A DNA stretch of 32,411 nt, from NCBI GenBank assembly GCA_002415025.1, contig DIBR01000007.1:2315-34725 (forward strand). Direction: 5' to 3'. This stretch comes from Spongiibacteraceae bacterium UBA5047 (GTDB lineage: Bacteria > Pseudomonadota > Gammaproteobacteria > Pseudomonadales > Spongiibacteraceae). The position numbers and the translations under genes are program-made. The notes under the pieces are model-generated. The model saw nothing but the letters and a program-made list of their open reading frames with translations, ran no database searches and was not told where the DNA came from. Positions 16,067 through 24,200 of the stretch are shown here, piece by piece. Each line of letters begins with the position of its first letter. The first letter of the stretch is position 1.

Positions 16067-16187
16067 TTGTAGAAGCTCCATTGCCGGAAACGCTGCGCTT
16101 ATTCCGGCCTGCGCAACCCGGTAGGCCCGCATAAGCATCGCGTTGCGGGCGGTATTCCGGTTTCGCCTGCGGGGCAGGCTCCTACAA
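16067..16187. repeat. Composite REP/BIME-like element between dnaJ and dapB
   Basis: The inner arms at 16084-16112 and 16121-16149 are complementary at about 21 of 29 positions. The right arm contains GTAGGCCCGCATAAGC, found again with one change at 31664-31679. The outer arms TTGTAGAAGCTCC (from 16067) and GGCTCCTACAA (to 16187) also pair. The segment at 16163-16187 is the same element as at 4183-4207. It fills most of the 190-bp gap between dnaJ and dapB and could protect or terminate the dnaJ transcript. Confidence 0.7.
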
Positions 16188-16239
16188 TTTCAGCATCACG
16201 TATACAATAACTCTTGAACTCAAAAAACGGATCCTCTCA

Positions 16240-17046
16240 ATGACCACCCGAATCGCAGTTACCGGCGCCGCCGGCCGTATGGGCAAAACCCTGATTGAAG
16301 CTATTGCTCTGGCAGAGGGTTGCGAACTGACTGCGGCACTTGAGCGTGCCGACAGCAGCTTGATTGGTGCCGACGCCGGTGAGCTGGCAGGGCTGGGGCG
16401 CAACGGCGTCAGCATTGCGGGCGATATCAATGCCGTCATCAACGATTTTGATGTCCTGATTGATTTCACTGTTCCGGTTGCAACGCTGGCTAACGCCAAA
16501 GCCTGTGGTGCGGCGGGCAAGAAAATGGTGATCGGAACCACCGGCTTCGACGTAGAACAGAAAGCTCAGCTGGCCGAGTACACCGGTGATATTGCGGTGT
16601 GCCAGGCGTCCAATTTCAGCACCGGGGTAAACCTGTGTTTCAAGTTGCTGGAAATGGCCGCTGGCGTGCTGGGCGACGATGTTGATATTGAAATAGTTGA
16701 AGCACATCACCGTCACAAGATTGACGCACCCTCCGGCACGGCTTTGAGCATGGGGCAGGTGGTTGCTGACACGCTGGGCCGCGATTTGAAGAAGGTCGCC
16801 GTCTATGGCCGTGAAGGTCAGACCGGTGCCCGTGAACGCGACACCATAGGCTTTGCCACGGTGCGCGGTGGTGACGTGGTGGGTGATCATACGGTGTCCT
16901 TCTTTGCCGAAGGCGAACGCGTAGAAATCACGCACAAAGCCAGTTCGAGAATGTCCTTTGGCCGCGGTGCGGTGCGGGCGGCTAACTGGCTGGCAGATCA
17001 GGGCGCAGGTCGTTACGACATGCGCGATGTATTAGGATTTTCGTAG
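16240..17046 (+). CDS. dapB: 4-hydroxy-tetrahydrodipicolinate reductase
   Basis: NAD(P)H-dependent reductase in lysine and diaminopimelate synthesis, 268 residues. The nucleotide-binding loop is GAAGRMGKTLIEA at residues 9-21. The catalytic segment EAHHRHKIDAPSGTAL carries His156, His157, His159 and Lys160, and is followed by the C-terminal FFAEGERVEITHKASSR. The start ATG has only a weak upstream purine patch (CGGATC). The position after dnaJ is the common one in Pseudomonas relatives. There carA usually follows directly; here three extra genes intervene. Confidence 0.98.
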   Translation: MTTRIAVTGAAGRMGKTLIEAIALAEGCELTAALERADSSLIGADAGELAGLGRNGVSIAGDINAVINDFDVLIDFTVPVATLANAKACGAAGKKMVIGTTGFDVEQKAQLAEYTGDIAVCQASNFSTGVNLCFKLLEMAAGVLGDDVDIEIVEAHHRHKIDAPSGTALSMGQVVADTLGRDLKKVAVYGREGQTGARERDTIGFATVRGGDVVGDHTVSFFAEGERVEITHKASSRMSFGRGAVRAANWLADQGAGRYDMRDVLGFS

Positions 17047-17059
17047 GCGGCAAGCACTG

Positions 17060-17080
17060 ACCGCCTCAAGGAGAGGCGGT
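17060..17080 (+). promoter_or_regulatory. Hairpin presenting the Shine-Dalgarno of the CFA-like gene in its loop
   Basis: ACCGCCTC at 17060-17067 pairs perfectly with GAGGCGGT at 17073-17080. The loop is AAGGA (17068-17072). The Shine-Dalgarno AAGGAG therefore lies in the loop and the first stem base, and the first base of the TTG start codon (17080) closes the stem. No T tract follows, so this is not a terminator. A translational control role is inferred. Confidence 0.6.
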
Positions 17081-18117
17081 TGGATATTATCGATTTATGT
17101 GAGCGGGGTTTGATTCCCGATACTCTTACGCGCATGGGCATGCGCCGGCTGATGGCTCAGCGTCTGCAGGATGAGGCCAGCGGTGATGGCGAAATCCGCA
17201 GCCAGCGTTTCAACACCTTTCTTGAAGAACTGCGCAATAGTCCTATTGCGATCAATACCGATGATGCCAATGAGCAGCACTATGAGGTGCCTGCAGAATT
17301 CTTTCATGGCCATCTTGGCGACCATCTGAAATATTCCTGCTGCCTCTATCCCACCGGCAAAGAGTCACTGTCCGAGGCCGAGCGGCTGATGCTGGAACTG
17401 TACGCCGAACGCGCAGGCCTGCAGGACGGCATGCGTATTCTTGATCTGGGCTGCGGCTGGGGTTCGCTGTCGCTGTGGCTGGCTGAGCGCTATCCCAATG
17501 CGCAGGTAGTGGGCTTGTCCAATTCCTTTGGTCAGCGCGAGTTTATTCTGGCGCGGGCCGCCGAGCGCGGCCTGAACAACCTCACTATTTATACCGGCAG
17601 TATTGTTGAGTTCGAGCTGGCCGACAAAGAAGCGCCTTTCGATAGAGCGATGTCTATCGAAATGTTTGAACACATGAAAAATTACGGGGCGCTGCTGGCC
17701 AAGATTTCGCCCTGGTTGAAACCCGATGGTCGCCTTTTTGTGCATATTTTTGTGCACAAGTTGCTGGCCTATCATTTTGAGGATCGAGATCGTAGCGACT
17801 GGATGACCAAGTACTTTTTTTCCGGCGGCACCATGCCTTCAGAGCATCTTCTCTATCATTTTCAGAGCGATTTTGAGATAAAACAGCACTGGTGGGTGAG
17901 CGGGCAGCACTATGAGAGAACCTCGAACCAGTGGCTGGAAAAGCTCGATGCGAATAAAAAGGCGTTGATGCCGGTGTTGCAGGCTTGCTACGGTGATGAG
18001 GCCGCTATCTGGTTTCAGCGCTGGCGCATGTTTTATATGGCCGTTGCCGAATTGTTTGGCTTTGACAAGGGAAATGAATGGGGAGTAGGGCACTACTTGC
18101 TGGCGCCGCGTCCTTGA
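17080..18117 (+). CDS. Cyclopropane-fatty-acid-synthase-like SAM methyltransferase
   Basis: A 345-residue methyltransferase of the mycolic acid/CFA synthase group. HYEVPAEFF near residues 67-75 matches the fatty-acid-binding entry motif. Motif I is LDLGCGWGSLSLWLAERYP from residue 121. MSIEMFEHMKNYGALL is the conserved post-core segment. It lacks the extra N-terminal domain of E. coli CFA synthase (382 residues), so the substrate may differ from phospholipid acyl chains. The start is TTG, supported by AAGGAG 6 nt upstream and by the typical family N-terminus (ERGLIPD). The Shine-Dalgarno lies in a hairpin loop. The gene overlaps the next by 40 bp. It is intact, and I cannot assign a precise reaction. 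Confidence 0.85.
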   Translation: MDIIDLCERGLIPDTLTRMGMRRLMAQRLQDEASGDGEIRSQRFNTFLEELRNSPIAINTDDANEQHYEVPAEFFHGHLGDHLKYSCCLYPTGKESLSEAERLMLELYAERAGLQDGMRILDLGCGWGSLSLWLAERYPNAQVVGLSNSFGQREFILARAAERGLNNLTIYTGSIVEFELADKEAPFDRAMSIEMFEHMKNYGALLAKISPWLKPDGRLFVHIFVHKLLAYHFEDRDRSDWMTKYFFSGGTMPSEHLLYHFQSDFEIKQHWWVSGQHYERTSNQWLEKLDANKKALMPVLQACYGDEAAIWFQRWRMFYMAVAELFGFDKGNEWGVGHYLLAPRP

Positions 18118-19178
18118 ATTCGCATTGGCTGGCATGGCTTGCGCTGGTTCTGGTGTTGGCCGGCTGCAGTCAGGCACGTTATGACGGCCCTGTCAGCGAT
18201 CATTTTGATGGTCGCGAGTTTCATAACGAGGAACCCTTTCCGCACACCTTCAGTGATTTGATTGGCTACGTTTTGAAGCGTGAGCCTATTGAATGGTCAA
18301 CTGATGAGCAGTTGCCGCCCCGGCCGGCGCCACGTCAGCGTATAGATAAGGGCGAGTTGCAATTGACCTGGGTCAACCATGCAACGGTTTTGATACAGGC
18401 CGACGGCCTGAATCTGCTGACAGACCCCATTTGGTCGGAGCGCGCCAGCCCTTTAGGCTTTGCCGGCCCACAGCGACACCATCCTCCCGGTGTGGCATTT
18501 GCTGATTTACCTCCCATCGATGTTGTGATGATCAGTCACAGCCATTATGACCATATGGATTTTGCCAGCCTTGAGCGTCTGCATCAGGCGCACGACCCTT
18601 TGTTTGTTGTGCCGTTGGGAAATGGCGCGCTGTTGCAGCCACTGGGAATAGACAAGGTGGTGGAACTCGACTGGTGGCAGGGCACGCCACTAAGCAATGG
18701 GTGCGTGTTGAGCGCGGTGCCGGTTAAGCACTGGTCTAACCGGCGCGTATTGCCCTCAGACCGTAATCTGAGCCTCTGGGCCGGTTTCGTTCTGCAGACA
18801 GGCGCCGGGCCGGTCTATTTCGGCGGAGACAGTGGCTACGATACGCACTACCTCGATACCTATGAACGTTATGGCGCAATGCGTGCCTCGCTGCTACCCA
18901 TCGGCGCCTACCTGCCGCGCTGGTTTATGGCCTATCAGCACACCGGGCCGGTTGAGGCAGTGCAGGCGCACCGTGATCTGGCTTCAGCCTTCAGCCTCGG
19001 TATTCATTGGGGTACTTTCAAGCTGGCGCCGGAAGGGCGCTTTCAGCCGGCAGACCTGCTGCCTGAGGCAAGACGCGCGCAGGCTGTAGCGGCGGCGGAC
19101 TTTATTGCGCCGGAGCCCGGTGCTCGCTACGATGTGCCGCCACTGGCAGGCGGTTCTACCTGCCATCCCATGAAGTAA
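18078..19178 (+). CDS. Metallo-beta-lactamase-fold hydrolase, NAPE-PLD/UlaG-like, predicted lipoprotein
   Basis: A 366-residue protein. The signal peptide is hydrophobic (LAWLALVLVLAGC) and ends in a lipobox with Cys30, so it is probably anchored to a membrane facing the periplasm. TWVNHATVLIQADGLNLLTDPIWS, the metal motif SHSHYDH (His154, His156, Asp158, His159), YFGGDSGYD and the late GIHWGTFKL are the landmarks of the NAPE-hydrolysing phospholipase D-like branch. It may cleave a phospholipid or other phosphodiester; substrate unknown. The ATG lies inside the previous gene (40-bp overlap). A TTG at 18114 is possible but gives a signal peptide without a basic N-region. Confidence 0.87.
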   Translation: MGSRALLAGAASLNSHWLAWLALVLVLAGCSQARYDGPVSDHFDGREFHNEEPFPHTFSDLIGYVLKREPIEWSTDEQLPPRPAPRQRIDKGELQLTWVNHATVLIQADGLNLLTDPIWSERASPLGFAGPQRHHPPGVAFADLPPIDVVMISHSHYDHMDFASLERLHQAHDPLFVVPLGNGALLQPLGIDKVVELDWWQGTPLSNGCVLSAVPVKHWSNRRVLPSDRNLSLWAGFVLQTGAGPVYFGGDSGYDTHYLDTYERYGAMRASLLPIGAYLPRWFMAYQHTGPVEAVQAHRDLASAFSLGIHWGTFKLAPEGRFQPADLLPEARRAQAVAAADFIAPEPGARYDVPPLAGGSTCHPMK

Positions 19179-19201
19179 CACCACACCGAAGCTGAAGAAA
19201 T

Positions 19202-19630
19202 ATGTCTCGCGTTACCCTGAATTTGCCTGAACACTTTGCATATTCCACTGATATTCCGCTGATGGTCGATCATATTAATAGCGGCAACCATCTTGGCAAT
19301 GACTCTCTGATTACACTGATAAACGAGGCCAGGGCACGCTATACCCGCCACTGCGGGTTGCTGGAATATGACCGAGAAACGGGGTTGATGATGGTCAATG
19401 CCGACCTGGCGATGGTGTACCACTCAGAGGGGCGCTACGGCGAAGTGGTGGTTATCGAGGTTGCGGCAACAGATTTCCACCGCTGCGGCTACGATCTGGT
19501 GTATCGCGTTGCCGATAAGGCCACCGGCCGCGCTATTGCCAGTGCCAAGACAGCCCATATTCTGATTGATGCGGTTTCGGGCCAAACGCTGTCAGAGCCC
19601 GAGGGCTACTTTGACTGTCTGCGTGCTTGA
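19202..19630 (+). CDS. Hotdog-fold acyl-CoA thioesterase-like protein
   Basis: A 142-residue single-domain protein. MVDHINSGNHLGNDSLITLINEARARYTRHCG resembles the strand-helix opening of 4-hydroxybenzoyl-CoA thioesterase-type proteins, with Asn replacing the usual YG context. Beta strands such as GEVVVIEVAATDF and GYDLVYRVADKATGRAIASAKTAHILID follow. It probably hydrolyses an acyl thioester; acyl chain and carrier are unknown. It begins 23 bp after the lipoprotein gene and seems to close the three-gene group. A long intergenic region to carA follows. Confidence 0.8.
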   Translation: MSRVTLNLPEHFAYSTDIPLMVDHINSGNHLGNDSLITLINEARARYTRHCGLLEYDRETGLMMVNADLAMVYHSEGRYGEVVVIEVAATDFHRCGYDLVYRVADKATGRAIASAKTAHILIDAVSGQTLSEPEGYFDCLRA

Positions 19631-19740
19631 TAGTCCCGCGCATCTGTTGATTCGACGCAGAGCCTTGCCGGGGGGAGGGAATGACTGCGGTTGCTCACAG
19701 CAAGTCGGGGAGATAGACCGCGATCGTCGAAAAATATGAC

Positions 19741-19783
19741 TGGAATTGGTCCAAAGTCCCGGATCGTCAGTGGACATGGTCCA
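19741..19783. promoter_or_regulatory. Paired operator-like repeats upstream of carA
   Basis: TGGAATTGGTCCA at 19741-19753 and TGGACATGGTCCA at 19771-19783 are direct repeats, 11 of 13 identical, exactly 30 bp apart (about three helical turns). Each is itself palindromic; the second is TGGAC-ATG-GTCCA. The second overlaps the candidate -35. This is how a dimeric regulator bound twice on one DNA face would look. I do not recognise the regulator. Confidence 0.5.
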
Positions 19784-19800
19784 GCATAATCGCGTAAAAT
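19771..19800 (+). promoter_or_regulatory. Candidate sigma-70 promoter of carAB
   Basis: TGGACA at 19771-19776 and TAAAAT at 19795-19800 are separated by 18 bp. Transcription would start near 19807, giving a leader of about 157 nt. Confidence 0.45.
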
Positions 19801-19855
19801 CGCGCGCCATAATCCTGTGGCCGGCATTGCCGGTTAGCCGAACGTCGGTATAGCG

Positions 19856-19892
19856 AAAGCGAGATGAGGCTAGGCCCTAATCTCGCTTTTTT
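19856..19892 (+). terminator. Terminator-like hairpin in the carA leader (possible attenuator)
   Basis: AAAGCGAGAT at 19856-19865 pairs perfectly with ATCTCGCTTT at 19880-19889 across a 14-nt loop, and the T tract runs to 19892. It lies downstream of the candidate carA promoter and 72 bp before the TTG start. It may instead end transcription from the thioesterase gene, 226 bp upstream. Confidence 0.7.
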
Positions 19893-19963
19893 GCGCGCCC
19901 GAATTACACGTCCGTGCCTCGGCTGCGACAGGGCACGGCAGTCTGTTACCCAAGGAGGTTTGC

Positions 19964-21100
19964 TTGACGGTTCCAGCTATACTCGCCCTCGCGGATGGCA
20001 GCATTTTCAGGGGTATTGCAATTGGGGCCGAAGGGCATTCGGTGGGTGAGGTGGTTTTTAATACCGCCATGACCGGGTATCAGGAAATACTGACCGACCC
20101 CTCATATGCAAAACAACTGATTACCCTGACCTATCCCCACATCGGCAACACCGGTGTTAATACGGAAGACGAAGAAGCCAGTGAAATTTGGGCTTCCGGC
20201 TTGATTATTCGTGACCTGCCGCTGATTGCCAGCAGCTATCGCAGCGAACAATCCCTGTCCGACTACCTTAAAGTCCGCAATATTGTCGGCATAGCCGATA
20301 TCGATACGCGTCGGCTGACCCGCATCTTGCGCGACAAGGGCGCCCAGAACGGCTGCTTGATGGCCGGAGATATCGATGAGGCGCGCGCCCTCACACTGGC
20401 CAAAGAATTCGCCGGACTCAAGGGTATGGATCTTGCCAAAGAGGTTACTACTGCTGAGCAGTACCAATGGCGAGATGGCAGCTGGGCGATGGAAACCGGA
20501 TACAGCACGCTGGCGGATTCCGAGCTTCCTTATAATGTGGTTGCCTACGATTTCGGCGTGAAGCGCAATATTTTACGCATGCTGACCGACCGCGGCTGCC
20601 GGCTGACGGTGGTACCGGCCAAAACGCCCGCGACCGAAGTGTTGGCGCTCAAGCCTGACGGTGTATTCCTTTCCAACGGCCCCGGCGACCCAGAGCCTTG
20701 CGACTACGCCATTGAGGCCATTCGCGAGATCGTCGATGCCGGTATGCCGGTGTTTGGTATTTGTCTCGGTCACCAGCTCCTGTCGCTGGCTTCGGGCGCT
20801 AAAACCGTCAAAATGAAGTTTGGCCATCACGGTGCTAACCACCCGGTGCAGGACCTGGATACCGGCGTAGTGCATATCACCAGTCAGAATCACGGTTTTG
20901 CGGTTGACGAGAGCAGCTTGCCCGCGAATCTGAGGACAACCCACAAATCGCTGTTCGATGGCAGTTTGCAAGGTGTGCACCGCACCGACAAACCCGCGTT
21001 CAGTTTTCAGGGGCACCCTGAAGCAAGCCCTGGTCCGCACGACATAGCGCCACTGTTTGATCATTTTATCGAGCTTATGGACGCTCACAAAGGCGCGTGA
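19964..21100 (+). CDS. carA: Carbamoyl-phosphate synthase small (glutaminase) subunit
   Basis: Releases ammonia from glutamine for carbamoyl phosphate synthesis, feeding pyrimidines and arginine. It has 378 residues. The N-terminal CPSase domain begins PAILALADGSIFRG and contains TGYQEILTDPSY. The class I glutamine amidotransferase domain has the nucleophile in FGICLGHQLL (Cys267) and the partner residues in HPEASPGP (His351, Glu353). The start is TTG, with a perfect AAGGAGG 5 nt upstream. It pairs with carB 129 bp downstream. Confidence 0.98.
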   Translation: MTVPAILALADGSIFRGIAIGAEGHSVGEVVFNTAMTGYQEILTDPSYAKQLITLTYPHIGNTGVNTEDEEASEIWASGLIIRDLPLIASSYRSEQSLSDYLKVRNIVGIADIDTRRLTRILRDKGAQNGCLMAGDIDEARALTLAKEFAGLKGMDLAKEVTTAEQYQWRDGSWAMETGYSTLADSELPYNVVAYDFGVKRNILRMLTDRGCRLTVVPAKTPATEVLALKPDGVFLSNGPGDPEPCDYAIEAIREIVDAGMPVFGICLGHQLLSLASGAKTVKMKFGHHGANHPVQDLDTGVVHITSQNHGFAVDESSLPANLRTTHKSLFDGSLQGVHRTDKPAFSFQGHPEASPGPHDIAPLFDHFIELMDAHKGA

Positions 21101-21156
21101 GGCGCCTTGCACTGATCCGGCCTGTGCCAGAGTGACGGGCCGGACGAAAACACAGC

Positions 21157-21189
21157 GCGTCAGACGTCCGACATCCGACGTCCGACCGG
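21157..21189. repeat. Short GACGTC-type tandem repeat between carA and carB
   Basis: The region reads as repeated (T)CAGACGTCCGAC / ATCCGACGTCCGAC blocks. Related motifs lie at 14812-14837 after dnaK, 9143-9157 between fur and recN, and 24924-24941 after greA. It is not coding and lies inside the carAB operon. Confidence 0.55.
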
Positions 21190-21229
21190 AAACTAACGAA
21201 GTTCTGCATTCGACGGTTACAAAGAGACT

Positions 21230-24200
21230 ATGCCCAAAAGAACCGACATCCAATCCATCCTGATTCTCGGTGCCGGCCCCATCGTCATCGGCCAGGCTTG
21301 CGAGTTTGACTATTCCGGCGCCCAGGCTTGCAAGGCCCTGAAAGAAGAAGGCTTTCGTGTCATTCTGGTGAATTCGAACCCGGCCACGATCATGACTGAC
21401 CCGGCGATGGCCGACGCCACCTATATTGAGCCGGTGCAGTGGCAGACGGTTGCCAAAATCATCGAGAAAGAGCGTCCCGATGCCTGCCTGCCGACCATGG
21501 GGGGGCAGACAGCACTGAACTGTGCGCTGGATCTGGCTCGCGAAGGCGTGCTCGAGAAATTCGGTGTCGAGTTGATTGGCGCCACCAAGGAAGCCATCGA
21601 CAAGGCTGAAGACCGTCAGCTGTTTGACCGCGCCATGAAAAATATCGGCCTCGAAACACCGCGCTCGGCCATCGCCCACAGCATGGAAGAGGCGCTGCAG
21701 GTTCTTGACTCCATCGGCTTCCCGACCATTATCCGCCCGTCCTTTACCATGGGGGGGTCCGGCGGCGGTATCGCCTACAACCGCGAAGAATTTATTGAAA
21801 TCTGCGAACGCGGACTGGACCTTTCGCCCACCAATGAGCTGCTGATTGATGAATCGCTGATTGGCTGGAAAGAGTTCGAGATGGAGGTTGTTCGCGACAA
21901 TAAAGACAACTGCATCATCATCTGCTCGATTGAAAACTTTGACCCTATGGGTGTGCACACGGGCGACTCCATAACCGTTGCCCCGGCGCAGACGCTTACG
22001 GACAAGGAATATCAGATCATGCGTGATGCTTCTTGCGCCGTATTGCGCGAGATCGGCGTCGAAACCGGTGGTTCCAACGTGCAGTTTGGTGTGAACCCCG
22101 AAGATGGTCGGCTGGTTATTATCGAAATGAATCCGCGCGTAAGCCGTTCTTCTGCGCTGGCTTCAAAAGCAACCGGGTTTCCTATTGCCAAGGTAGCGGC
22201 CAAGCTTGCGGTGGGCTATACGCTCGACGAATTGCAGAACGATATTACCGGTGGCGCAACCCCGGCATCATTTGAGCCGGCTATCGATTATGTTGTTACC
22301 AAGATTCCACGTTTTACCTTTGAGAAATTTGGTGAAACCCAACCGCGGTTGCACACCCAGATGAAATCCGTGGGTGAGGTGATGGCAATTGGTCGCACGT
22401 TTCAGGAGTCTGTGCAAAAAGCACTGCGTGGTCTGGAAGTGGGTTCGTCCGGCTTCGAGCACAAAATTGATACCGACCGCGACGACGCCCGGGAAACCCT
22501 GATCAGCGAGCTGACCAACCCCGGCCCTGAGCGTATCTGGTACGTTGCAGACGCCTTGCGTGCCGGTATGACGGTCGATGAAATTTTTGAGTTGTGCGGC
22601 ATTGATCCCTGGTTTCTTGTCCAGATTGACGACATTGTTCGCACCGAGAACAGCCTGAAGTCGTTGGAGCTGTCAGATATTGATGCTGACAAAATGTTTA
22701 TGCTCAAGCGCAAGGGTTTTGCCGACAAGCGTTTGGCGGTACTGCTGGGCGTAGGCAAATCGCTGGTGCGCGAGCATCGCCTGAAACTGGGTATTCGCCC
22801 GGTCTACAAGCGTGTTGATACCTGTGCGGCAGAGTTTGCAACCTCAACGGCTTACATGTACTCAACTTACGAGGAAGAGTGCGAATCCAATCCCAGTGAT
22901 CGCGACAAGATACTGGTTATTGGCGGTGGCCCGAACCGCATTGGTCAGGGCATCGAATTCGACTACTGCTGTGTGCACGCGGCCCTTGCGATGCGCGATG
23001 ACGGTTACGAGACCATTATGGTCAACTGTAATCCGGAAACCGTTTCCACCGACTACGATACGTCTGACCGTTTGTACTTTGAACCGGTAACGCTCGAAGA
23101 TGTACTCGAAATTGTCGACAAGGAAAAACCGAAAGGCGTTATCGTGCAGTTTGGTGGCCAGACTCCGCTGAAGCTGGCCCGCGACCTGGAAGCGGCAGGT
23201 GTGCCGATTATCGGTACCACGCCCGATGCGATTGACCGCGCAGAAGATCGCGAACGCTTCCAGCAAATGATCAACAAACTGGGACTGCTGCAACCGCCAA
23301 ATGCGATTGTGCGCTCCACCGAAGAAGCCATTGCGGTTGCCGAGAGCATTGGCTACCCGCTGGTGGTGCGTCCGTCCTATGTGCTTGGCGGTCGCGCAAT
23401 GGAAATCGTGTACAAGGAAGAAGAGCTGGCCCGTTACATGGTTCAGGCGGTGCACGTATCTGAAGATTCGCCTGTATTGCTGGACCACTTTCTGAGTGCG
23501 GCGGTGGAAGTCGACGTTGACGCGGTCTCTGACGGTAAAGACGTTGTAATTGGCGCCATCATGCAGCATATCGAGCAGGCCGGTGTTCACTCCGGTGATT
23601 CGGCCTGTTCGCTGCCGCCTTACTCACTGCCTGCTGAAGTGCAAGATGAAATGCGCGCAATGGTCAAGGCAATGGCTCTTGAGCTGGGCGTCAAAGGTTT
23701 GATGAATGTCCAGCTGGCCTGGCAGGACGGCGAAATTTACGTCATCGAAGTGAACCCGCGTGCCTCGCGCACGGTGCCGTTCGTATCCAAGTGTATCGGC
23801 GTTTCGCTGGCTAAAATTGCCGCTCGTTGTATGGCGGGCACAACTCTGGCCGAGCAGGGCTTTACCGAAGAGCGCGTGCCCGAGTTTTACAGCGTTAAGG
23901 AAGCCGTATTTCCTTTCAATAAATTCCCCGGTGTCGACCCCATTCTCGGGCCTGAGATGAAGTCTACCGGCGAAGTGATGGGCTTGGGCGTGACTTTCGC
24001 GGAAGCCTTTTCAAAAGCCCAGCGCGGCGCCGGTGAACGCTTGCCCAAGCCGGGGTTGGCGTTTATCAGTGTGCGTAACGCCGATAAGCCGGGCGCTGTG
24101 GAAGTTGCCAAAACGCTGCTGGGCTTTGGATTTACCCTCTGTGCAACGCGTGGTACCCACAAGGCATTGACAGAGGCCGGTCTTGACTGCAAACGTGTGA

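Larger units (their letters stand above)
19631..19963 (+). promoter_or_regulatory. carA upstream and leader region (333 bp without a gene)
   Basis: No convincing coding sequence is visible. In order it holds a purine-rich stretch with a tiny frame (19681-19716), two operator-like repeats (19741-19753 and 19771-19783), a candidate promoter, a small hairpin CCGGC-ATT-GCCGG (19821-19833), an intrinsic-terminator-like hairpin (19856-19892) and the carA Shine-Dalgarno AAGGAGG (19952-19958). A terminator between promoter and gene suggests attenuation. Confidence 0.6.

Noticed and set aside
19681..19789. Leader peptides before carA (frames starting at 19681 and 19736)
   Set aside because: Both lie upstream of the candidate transcription start and lack a run of regulatory codons; the first has a Shine-Dalgarno only 2 nt from its ATG.
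20573..21958. 461-codon minus-strand frame spanning carA-carB
   Set aside because: It lies opposite two well-conserved enzymes and crosses their intergenic repeat; codon bias of the sense genes explains the openness.
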